Below are positions 1 through 5,512 of a DNA stretch of 11,184 nucleotides, one piece after another. The position numbers were made by a program, and so were the translations under genes. The first letter of the stretch is position 1. Every line of letters starts with the position of its first letter. This DNA is from Alphaproteobacteria bacterium (GTDB lineage: Bacteria > Pseudomonadota > Alphaproteobacteria > UBA8366), in contig JABJCS010000255.1 of assembly GCA_018665505.1 (NCBI GenBank), forward strand, positions 1 to 11,184. Direction: 5' to 3'. Under the pieces are notes generated by a model, which made no database searches, was not told the origin of the DNA, and saw nothing but the letters and a program-made list of their open reading frames with translations.

Positions 1-8
1 ACGCCGGC

Positions 9-1373
9 GTGGAATTCGCGCGCAAGCAGCGCAAGGATTTGGGTCGGGTCACTGAGCCGGCCCGCGATATCCCGGTCTTCGCGACGACGGATGTGCTGGT
101 CGTCGGCGGCGGTCCCGCCGGCACCACGGCGGCGATCGCGGCGGCGCGACTTGGCGCGGATGTCATCCTGGCCGAGCGTTATAATCATTTGGGCGGCCTC
201 TCCACGGGCGGTCTCGTCATTTGGATCGACCGCATGTCCGATTGGCAGGGTGACCTTGTGATCCGGGGTATGGCGGAGGAACTGCTCGACCGTTTGCCGG
301 ACGACGCCATCTTCGGTCCATCGAAGGATGAATGGGGCTCGCGGGACGAGAACCTGGCGCATCAATGGTCGCGCCGCCACAGCGCCTTCCACGGCACGGT
401 CACCTGGGCGCCGATGATCGATCCGGAATGGCTCAAGCTCGAATCTCTAAAGATGGTGTTGAGCGCGAAGATCGAACTTCTGTTGCATTCCTGGGTCGCG
501 GCCCCGCTGGTCGAGGACGGCAAGGTCGTGGGCGCGATCCTCGAATCGAAAGAGGGCCGTATGGCCGTGCGCGCCAAGACCGTTGTCGACACCACCGGAG
601 ACGGCGATATGTTTGTGCGAGCGGGCGAGGGGTTCGAAGGCGATATCGATACCGACAATATCCATCACTGTGCCAATACCGCGTCGCTGCTCTCCGGAGT
701 CGACGTGAACAAATGGTTCGCCTGGCAGGATGCAAATCCCGACGCCTATAAGGATTTCATGCGGCGGGGCCGGGAAGCGACCAAGCATTTCATTCTGCCG
801 TTCGCAGGGTGGCGGAACGACGTGGTCGTTTTCATGGGGCCGCGTTTCTCTGGCTTCGATGTGTTGAAGATTGATGATCTGACTCATCTTGAAATCTTGT
901 CACGGGAAAGCCTGGTGGAGTTGCTGAACTTTTACCGCCAATACGCGCCGGGCTTTGAGAACGCATGGATTATGCTAACCGGCCCGCAATTGGGAGCGCG
1001 GCACAGCCGCCGCCTGAAGGGTGCGGGGCGGATGACTGGTGACGAAACCAAAACCGGACGTGTGCTCTCAGATGAGATCGGCGTGAGCCCGAGCCTGGGC
1101 CTCAACCTGCCGAATGTTTCCGTCCCGTATAGCGCTTTGGTGCCAAGCCAAGTCGACAATCTATTGGTCGCCGGGCGTCACATCTCCAGCGATGCTCAGA
1201 CCCACACCTTCATGCGTGAAATCCCGCAATGCTGGATGACCGGTCACGCGGCGGGCGTCGCGGCGGCGTTGAGCGCGAATTCCGGCACAGTGCCGAGAGA
1301 TTTGAATGTGAGCGAAATCCAGTCGGCGCTCGTGAAACAGGGCGCTTATGTGCGGACCGAAGCGTCGGACTGA
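9..1373 (+). CDS. FAD-dependent oxidoreductase (FAD_oxidored family), possibly 5'-partial
   Basis: This is a soluble flavoprotein predicted to oxidise or reduce a small organic substrate; the substrate is unknown. A Rossmann dinucleotide-binding motif GGGPAG lies at residues 33-38. It is followed by an acidic ribose-binding residue (E56) and the family-typical LGGLSTGG at 61-68. A TGDGD motif at 196-200 and the C-terminal FAD-contacting segment (NLLVAGRHIS at about 384-393, then GHAAGVAAA at 412-420) complete the fold. The basic GARHSRRLKG stretch (329-338) is also typical of the PF12831-type family. The chosen start is a GTG only 8 nt from the window edge. The frame stays open to the edge and no ribosome-binding site is visible, so the true start may lie upstream. 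It converges on the reverse PhyH gene with a 41-nt gap. No signal peptide or membrane segment is evident. The family call is strong; the reaction cannot be assigned. Confidence 0.88.
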   Translation: MEFARKQRKDLGRVTEPARDIPVFATTDVLVVGGGPAGTTAAIAAARLGADVILAERYNHLGGLSTGGLVIWIDRMSDWQGDLVIRGMAEELLDRLPDDAIFGPSKDEWGSRDENLAHQWSRRHSAFHGTVTWAPMIDPEWLKLESLKMVLSAKIELLLHSWVAAPLVEDGKVVGAILESKEGRMAVRAKTVVDTTGDGDMFVRAGEGFEGDIDTDNIHHCANTASLLSGVDVNKWFAWQDANPDAYKDFMRRGREATKHFILPFAGWRNDVVVFMGPRFSGFDVLKIDDLTHLEILSRESLVELLNFYRQYAPGFENAWIMLTGPQLGARHSRRLKGAGRMTGDETKTGRVLSDEIGVSPSLGLNLPNVSVPYSALVPSQVDNLLVAGRHISSDAQTHTFMREIPQCWMTGHAAGVAAALSANSGTVPRDLNVSEIQSALVKQGAYVRTEASD

Positions 1374-1414
1374 AGCTGCATGCTCACGTAACGGTGGTTA
1401 AGCGGGCAGTTCCC

Positions 1415-2566
1415 TTAAATGCTTAAATCCAACAAATTGTAATCCTTCAGCGCCGCTTTCGTCTCCGCCGTCCATACGAAAGTTTCGCCGCTCTCTTTAT
1501 GTGGCGCATATTCGAATGATGTCTCGTCGGGGAAGCGTTGTTTGCGGGCCTCGATGGCGTAGCCGATCATCTCCGAGCGTTTGCGAATACGTTCTGCGTC
1601 GTAGACGCTCGGCGCGTTGTGAATGCCCCCGCCTTGTACATCCAATACGGACTTTCGGCGATGGAATCCGAAATTCACCGTGACTCGCCATTGATCGCTG
1701 GTATTGGCGAAAGAGCCATGGACGGCTTGGCGATTGCAAATTGCGACGTCGCCCGGAGCGCAAATCATCGGCACCGCTTCCGGCAATCTCGGCGTGCCTG
1801 CCGCTTCGACCATCGCGGCGATGTCCAGTTTGTTGAGTTTGTGCGAGCCCGGTACGACCCACACGCCATTGGCGGGGGTGCAGCCGTACAATTGTGCCAT
1901 GGTGTTGTAACCATGCGTGCCTTGGTTCCAATCCGGCGCGTCCCAATGGGTTACGCCGTCGCGATGCCAGGCGACCGAGGCGCCCCGACCAGGTTCCTTG
2001 ATGAACATGGCTTCGTTGAAGGGCGTAAAATCGTCGCCGTTGATCGAAGCGGCGACGCGTAACAGATCTGGGTGGCCGTAGACGCGCAGCGCCGCATCGG
2101 AGAATTGCAGCGTGCCCAACATCAGATAGACGATTTCCTTCGGTACGTTGGTGGCTGCCAGCGGTTGCGGCATTTTCACCGGATGTCGACCGTTTGCTTC
2201 CTCGGTAGCACCGAAGGGATCGCCGAGCGGCTTCGACCAAAAAAGCGTGGGCGCCTCGCAATCAGCACCCAATGCGGGCCGACCCTTGGCGTCGACGGAC
2301 GTATCCTTCTCTGCTGGAAGGCGTTCCATGATGTCGAATAGGTCGACTTCGATATCGGCCAATTCTTCCGGACCCAGCACGCCTTCGAAGATATAAAATC
2401 CACACCGCCAATAAGCGTCGAGAATGTCTTGGTGGAGTTTGCCGTTCTCGTTGAAGCGTGTTGGCCCGCGGTTGCCGAGCGTCGCGGCACGGGCTTCGCC
2501 GTCCCGGATGTAGCTTTGCATGGCGTCGTCTTCACTATCTTGTGGGGTGATGGCTGTTTGGATCAT
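1415..2566 (-). CDS. Phytanoyl-CoA dioxygenase (PhyH) family Fe(II)/2-oxoglutarate oxygenase
   Basis: This 383-aa cytoplasmic protein is predicted to be a non-haem iron, 2-oxoglutarate-dependent hydroxylase. The facial triad is visible: H201 and D203 in WHRDG, and the distal H283 in QAVHGSF. R294 in QWRVTVNFGFHRR is placed to bind the 2-oxoglutarate carboxylate. The segment WVVPGSHK (about 236-243) before the distal histidine is also typical of PhyH proteins. The ATG start has an AAGGTAG-like site 7 nt upstream (plus-strand 2574-2580). Upstream there is a plausible promoter (TTGCCC, 17 nt, TAAAAT) overlapped by an inverted repeat, which suggests repression or activation by an unlinked regulator. 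The gene is divergent from the PEPM-like lyase. PhyH relatives act on acyl-CoAs, free acids, ectoine, phosphonates and others, so the substrate is open. The family call is secure. Confidence 0.9.
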   Translation of the reverse strand: MIQTAITPQDSEDDAMQSYIRDGEARAATLGNRGPTRFNENGKLHQDILDAYWRCGFYIFEGVLGPEELADIEVDLFDIMERLPAEKDTSVDAKGRPALGADCEAPTLFWSKPLGDPFGATEEANGRHPVKMPQPLAATNVPKEIVYLMLGTLQFSDAALRVYGHPDLLRVAASINGDDFTPFNEAMFIKEPGRGASVAWHRDGVTHWDAPDWNQGTHGYNTMAQLYGCTPANGVWVVPGSHKLNKLDIAAMVEAAGTPRLPEAVPMICAPGDVAICNRQAVHGSFANTSDQWRVTVNFGFHRRKSVLDVQGGGIHNAPSVYDAERIRKRSEMIGYAIEARKQRFPDETSFEYAPHKESGETFVWTAETKAALKDYNLLDLSI

Positions 2567-2590
2567 GATCTGTCTACCTTGCCTAGCTTT

Positions 2591-2618
2591 GGTGCGGATA
2601 TTTTACACTTTCCGCACC
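2591..2618. promoter_or_regulatory. Inverted-repeat operator candidate, GGTGCGGA-N12-TCCGCACC
   Basis: Two perfect 8-bp inverted arms (2591-2598 and 2611-2618) flank a 12-nt AT-rich spacer in the divergent region between the PhyH gene and the PEPM-like gene. The repeat covers the spacer, -10 element and expected start site of the proposed reverse promoter. That geometry suits a dimeric repressor. There is no T-run and it does not sit at a gene end, so a terminator is unlikely. The identity of the binding protein is unknown; no regulator gene lies in the window. Confidence 0.5.
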
Positions 2619-2628
2619 GTTGGGGCAA
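2600..2628 (-). promoter_or_regulatory. Candidate sigma70-type promoter of the PhyH gene
   Basis: On the reverse strand, TTGCCC (plus 2623-2628) is separated by exactly 17 nt from TAAAAT (plus 2600-2605). The -10 matches consensus at 5 of 6 positions and the -35 at 4 of 6. Transcription would start near 2593, leaving a leader of about 26 nt before the ATG. The prediction is by eye, and the inverted repeat at 2591-2618 lies across it. Confidence 0.4.
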
Positions 2629-2664
2629 AATCGTGTTAAGCGATCTATTCCGATGGTCTCGTTC

Positions 2665-2674
2665 TATATATAGT
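2665..2674 (+). promoter_or_regulatory. Candidate -10 element for the PEPM-like/ATC-hydrolase-like pair
   Basis: The stretch TATATATAGT lies about 30 nt before the ATG at 2703 and offers several -10-like hexamers, for example TATAGT, which matches at 5 of 6 positions. I see no good -35 at 16-18 nt upstream. Either an activator is needed or the element is fortuitous. Confidence 0.25.
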
Positions 2675-2702
2675 TCCGGCTCACACCACGGGGGAGGGAG
2701 CA

Positions 2703-3518
2703 ATGAGTGTTCAAATGAGGAAGGCGGTAGCCTTCCAGGCGCTGCACACGCGAGAGGAGCCGTTGTTGCTGCCTAACCCATGGGATGCGGGAAGCGCCAA
2801 ATTGATGGCGAGTTTGGGATTCGAAGCTTTGGCAACGACAAGTCTCGGTGCTAGCGCGATGCTCGGTACTACCATTGCGACGGCGGAGATAATCCTGGAG
2901 AATTGCCGGAATATTTGCGCCGCGACCGATTTACCGATCAATGCGGACCTGGAGAATTGCTTTGCCGACGCGCCGGAAGACGCGGCACAAATGATTGCGC
3001 AGGCCTGTGAAGCTGGTGCGGTCGGCGGCTCCATTGAGGATGCGACGGGAGATCGGGGCACGCCGATTTATGATTTCGAATTGACCGTGGACCGAGTGCG
3101 CGCGGCGGTAGAGACGGCGCGCGCTCAGCCGATTCCCTTTACCTTGACCGCTCGAGCGGAAGGCTTGCTCTACGGCTACGGCGATATCGACGATGCGATC
3201 AAACGGTTGCAGGCCTTCGAGGAGGTTGGGGCTGATTGCCTCTATGCGCCGGGCTTGAAGACGATCGAGGAAATGCGGATCGTCGTCGAAGCGGTCAGCA
3301 AGCCGGTCAATGTGGTCATGGGCTTCGCCGATCCAACGATCACTCTAGAACAAATGGCGGAGATCGGTGTTTGCCGGGTCAGCATCGGTGCCGGACTTTC
3401 GCGGGTCGCGCTGAACGCGATGATGACAGCGGCCCAGGCGATGAAAGACGGCAACTTTGGATTTATCAGCGACATGATCGGCGTCGGCGATCTGCGCAAA
3501 GCATTTGGAGAAGTGTAA
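2703..3518 (+). CDS. Isocitrate lyase/PEP mutase-superfamily protein (carboxyvinyl-carboxyphosphonate phosphorylmutase-like)
   Basis: This 271-aa TIM-barrel enzyme belongs to the group that cleaves or forms C-C or P-C bonds next to carboxylates, such as oxaloacetate hydrolases/decarboxylases, 2-methylisocitrate lyases and PEP mutases. The N-terminal PNPWDAGSAKLMASLGF (24-40) is characteristic. Metal-binding acids appear as D82 and E84 in NADLEN and E112-D113 in GSIED; TARAEG is at 149-154. The KKCGH catalytic loop of true isocitrate and methylisocitrate lyases is absent, so it should not be called aceA or prpB. Position 86 is Cys (LENCFAD) where I expect Gly in close relatives. A GGAGGGAG ribosome-binding site ends 2 nt before the ATG, which is close, with the purine run extending back to 2691. 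It is followed 2 nt later by the ATC-hydrolase-like gene, so the two are almost certainly co-transcribed. Confidence 0.88.
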   Translation: MSVQMRKAVAFQALHTREEPLLLPNPWDAGSAKLMASLGFEALATTSLGASAMLGTTIATAEIILENCRNICAATDLPINADLENCFADAPEDAAQMIAQACEAGAVGGSIEDATGDRGTPIYDFELTVDRVRAAVETARAQPIPFTLTARAEGLLYGYGDIDDAIKRLQAFEEVGADCLYAPGLKTIEEMRIVVEAVSKPVNVVMGFADPTITLEQMAEIGVCRVSIGAGLSRVALNAMMTAAQAMKDGNFGFISDMIGVGDLRKAFGEV

Positions 3519-3520
3519 CA

Positions 3521-3997
3521 ATGGAACCTTTGCCCATCCTGCAGCAACGCCGGATCGAAGCGAATATTATGAAGCATGTTTATGAGAATCTACGCGAGAG
3601 ATTCGGTGTGGAACAGGCTCGCGACATCATTCGCGAGACGGTCAGCAAGGCCGCGATCGAACAAGGTGTCAGTTTTGCCGAACAACTCGACGGTGATCCC
3701 AACCTCAAGGATTTCTTCGATATTCTACCGTTGTGGACGAAGGATGGCGCGCTGGAGATAGATGTCCTGGAAGCGGCCGCCGACACATTGGATTTCAACG
3801 TCAAACGCTGCCGCTACGCGGAAATGTACCGCGAGATGGGCGTCGGTGAGATCGGCGACCTATTGTCCTGCCAGCGCGACGGAGATTTCTGTATTGGCTA
3901 CAACGCAGATATCGAATTCCGCCGCACCCAAACGATCATGGGCGGCGCGTCCCATTGTGATTTTCGATATCGGTTGCAGGGCGAAGGCAAAGGTTAA
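3521..3997 (+). CDS. L-2-amino-thiazoline-4-carboxylic acid hydrolase (ATC hydrolase) family protein
   Basis: This 158-aa soluble protein matches the ATC-hydrolase family, named for opening the ring of 2-aminothiazoline-4-carboxylate on the way to cysteine. Most members are uncharacterised. The diagnostic C-terminal region is present: a CRYAEMYREMG segment (97-107), SCQRDGDFC (116-124), then RTQTIMGGASHCDFRY (135-150). The conserved C117, C124, H145, C146 and D147 are candidate catalytic or metal-binding residues. The frame is open far upstream inside the preceding gene. I chose the ATG at 3521 because it follows the previous stop by 2 nt and has GGAGAAG 7 nt upstream; the length then fits the family. 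It converges on the BKACE gene with a gap of only 13 nt. Linkage to a C-C lyase suggests a role other than simple cysteine formation, but that is inference. Confidence 0.85.
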   Translation: MEPLPILQQRRIEANIMKHVYENLRERFGVEQARDIIRETVSKAAIEQGVSFAEQLDGDPNLKDFFDILPLWTKDGALEIDVLEAAADTLDFNVKRCRYAEMYREMGVGEIGDLLSCQRDGDFCIGYNADIEFRRTQTIMGGASHCDFRYRLQGEGKG

Positions 3998-4010
3998 CTA
4001 TCTCTCCAGT

Positions 4011-4910
4011 CTAAGCCGCCGCGGCCGCCCCTTCGGTCATTCCCAGCATTGCGCGCGTATCGTCGACGGTGGCGACTTCTCGGCCCAGGGCGCGGGCTTG
4101 TTTGACGACTTCTGCGATGATGTCGGCATTGGTTGGCTGGCCCAGCTCCGTATAAGGATAGTCGCCAAGGCCGATGGAGATGTGGCCGCCGGATTTGATG
4201 ACCTTCTTGGTCAACAGCAACAAGTTGCCTTTATAGTTCATCGCCGACCACAAGACCTTCTTGTCCTTCGGCAGGAAGGTGGTGTGCGCGTCGAGGCCTT
4301 CAGGTGTGCCCGGATGGCCGGAGAGCGAGATGCCGTCTGTCATGCAGAGCAACACGAAGGCCGGCTCCGGAATGACATTCATTTTCATCAATGCTTCCAT
4401 CTGCCGCGTGAAACTGATGTTCCACGAGACGCAGTAATGCTTTAGGCCGTGATGCTTGATGCGGTCCGCGAAATACATCAGCGTCTCGGTTGAGTTTTCG
4501 TAGACAAGACCTGTCGTGTCGTAAGCGTTTTTTTCCGGGTTCCACCAGTCGACATTGACGCTGCCCGTATCCGTCGGCGCGAAGTGGGGTGCCGTTTTTG
4601 GATCCTTCATCGATTCCTCTACCGCGTCGAAGCGCTCCCGCGCGTCGCCGCCATGGGCGACATATCCGAGCGTTGGATGGATCAGGATCGGGCAGGCGTC
4701 GCGGATGCTGGAATTGGTTTTTTGATAGAAGACGGGATCATGATCCGGCTCTCCCGTCGCGGTTCGTCCGTGGTAGTGGATGATCGATGCGCCAGCATCA
4801 TAGCAGGATTGGGCGTCGCGGATGATTTCGTCCGGCAGGAAGGGTACGTTCGGGTTCTCGTCGCGTGGCGCCAGTTCGTTGACACGCGCTTCGATAATGA
4901 TCTTGTCCAT
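4011..4910 (-). CDS. BKACE family (DUF849) beta-keto acid cleavage enzyme-like protein, divergent active site
   Basis: Characterised family members condense a beta-keto acid with acetyl-CoA and cleave it to an acetoacetate/CoA-ester pair; 3-keto-5-aminohexanoate cleavage enzyme (Kce) is the type. This 299-aa protein has the expected TIM-barrel features: an early glutamate (E12, in ARVNEL), NVPFLPDEI at 21-29, and the metal-binding H-x-H at H45 and H47 in IIHYHGR. The later conserved strand reads GGHISIGLGD (241-250). From memory, the family consensus is close to GHVRVGLED, with an Arg and a metal-binding Glu that here become S245 and G249; D250 is kept. The protein may therefore be a distinct subfamily or use different chemistry. 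The start has a strong AAGGGGAAG site 6 nt upstream. The gene is divergent from the TRAP permeases, with a long palindrome between them. The Ala-rich C-terminus (AAAAA) looks unimportant. Confidence 0.87.
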   Translation of the reverse strand: MDKIIIEARVNELAPRDENPNVPFLPDEIIRDAQSCYDAGASIIHYHGRTATGEPDHDPVFYQKTNSSIRDACPILIHPTLGYVAHGGDARERFDAVEESMKDPKTAPHFAPTDTGSVNVDWWNPEKNAYDTTGLVYENSTETLMYFADRIKHHGLKHYCVSWNISFTRQMEALMKMNVIPEPAFVLLCMTDGISLSGHPGTPEGLDAHTTFLPKDKKVLWSAMNYKGNLLLLTKKVIKSGGHISIGLGDYPYTELGQPTNADIIAEVVKQARALGREVATVDDTRAMLGMTEGAAAAA

Positions 4911-4925
4911 GTCGTACTTCCCCTT

Positions 4926-4974
4926 AATTCGGTGACAGTCACTTATAAAGGATATAAGTGACTGTCACCGAATT
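4926..4974. repeat. 49-nt palindrome (22-bp arms, 5-nt centre) between divergent genes
   Basis: The left arm (4926-4947) is the exact reverse complement of the right arm (4953-4974), around a central AAGGA (4948-4952). Each arm contains the smaller palindrome GTGAC-W-GTCAC (4932-4942 and 4958-4968), with centres 26 bp apart. The element fills the gap from the BKACE ribosome-binding site to the first codons of the TRAP small permease. It could be a double operator, a symmetric divergent promoter region, or a REP/MITE-like mobile palindrome. I saw no second copy of the GTGAC-W-GTCAC core in the window by eye. Confidence 0.85.
4932..4968. promoter_or_regulatory. Candidate symmetric divergent promoter inside the palindrome
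   Basis: On the forward strand GTGACA (4932-4937) is followed after 15 nt by TATAAG (4953-4958). By symmetry the reverse strand carries the same pair (GTGACA at plus 4963-4968, TATAAG at plus 4942-4947). Each hexamer matches consensus at 5 of 6 positions, but the 15-nt spacing is shorter than the usual 16-18. Reverse initiation near 4935 would leave a short leader containing the BKACE ribosome-binding site. Forward initiation near 4965 would require the TRAP gene to start at the ATG at 4994. Confidence 0.3.
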
Positions 4975-5512
4975 GTACCCAACGATCCTCCGCATGCTCG
5001 ATCATTTTTTAAAGTTCATCGACCGGCTCTCGGGCGCGACAGGCTTTCTCGGCGCCTGTCTGGTCCTGCCATTGGCGCTGGTGATGTTCTACGAAGTTGT
5101 GCTGCGGTTCTTCTTCGACCTGCCGACCTTCTGGGCCTACGAGATTTCATACATGATGACCGGTGCACATTTTGCCCTCGGCATCGCGTATGTGATGCGG
5201 GAAGGGCAACACATACGCATCGACTTTTTGTATGAACGTTTTAGCCCCAAGGTTAAGGCCGGGATCGATCTATCGATTTATCTATTCTTCCTGCTGCCGA
5301 TCATCTCGTGGATGGCATGGTTGCTGTCGCACAAAGCGTTCACGGCGTTGATCATTGGCGAGCAATCGGGCGAGTCCGTGTGGAATCCGTATGTATGGCC
5401 GGTCTCTTCGGTTATCGCGTTTGGCTTCGTTGTCTTCGCATTGCAAATCGTCGCGGAGACAATCAGATGCGCTCGCGTTGTGTTCTGCGGTAGGTCCAAT
5501 GCTGAGCATTGA
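4958..5512 (+). CDS. TRAP transporter small permease (DctQ/FcbT2-like)
   Basis: This is the small inner-membrane subunit of a tripartite ATP-independent periplasmic transporter, which imports organic acids with Na+ or H+ symport. Four hydrophobic segments are visible at about 28-48, 63-80, 103-123 and 146-167 (184-aa numbering). The family motif spans VVLRFFFDLPTFWAYE (47-62) to GQHIRIDFLYERFSP (83-97). The later GEQSGESVWNP segment resembles the mannitol/chloroaromatic (FcbT2) branch. The start is uncertain. GTG at 4958 has AAAGGA 5 nt upstream but lies inside the palindrome. ATG at 4994 gives a 172-aa protein beginning MLDHFLKFIDRL, which looks natural for the family but has no ribosome-binding site. 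The large-permease gene overlaps its last 14 nt, so the pair is translationally coupled. Confidence 0.88.
   Translation: MTVTELYPTILRMLDHFLKFIDRLSGATGFLGACLVLPLALVMFYEVVLRFFFDLPTFWAYEISYMMTGAHFALGIAYVMREGQHIRIDFLYERFSPKVKAGIDLSIYLFFLLPIISWMAWLLSHKAFTALIIGEQSGESVWNPYVWPVSSVIAFGFVVFALQIVAETIRCARVVFCGRSNAEH

Noticed and set aside
332..1159. Several open frames of 75-146 aa overlapping the FAD oxidoreductase on both strands
   Set aside because: They are Arg- or Pro-rich, low-complexity translations fully inside a gene with strong family motifs, as expected of shadows in GC-rich DNA.
1399..1426. TTAAGC-N16-GCTTAA inverted repeat in the convergent gap after the FAD oxidoreductase
   Set aside because: A 6-bp AT-rich stem with a long loop and no T-run is too weak to call a terminator.
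1497..2261. 254-aa reverse frame and a 174-aa forward frame within the PhyH gene
   Set aside because: Both are composition-driven shadows; the PhyH frame carries the iron ligands and a good ribosome-binding site.
3236..3520. Extended N-terminus of the ATC-hydrolase-like frame
   Set aside because: It would overlap the lyase gene by nearly 280 nt, has non-family residues, and ATG 3521 has a good ribosome-binding site.
3762..4445. 227-aa forward frame spanning the ATC-hydrolase-like and BKACE genes
   Set aside because: It crosses two real genes on opposite strands and shows no domain signature.
5355..5498. Longer N-terminus for the TRAP large permease
   Set aside because: It would overlap the small permease extensively and adds a Ser/Arg-rich stretch unlike the family; ATG 5499 gives the standard start.
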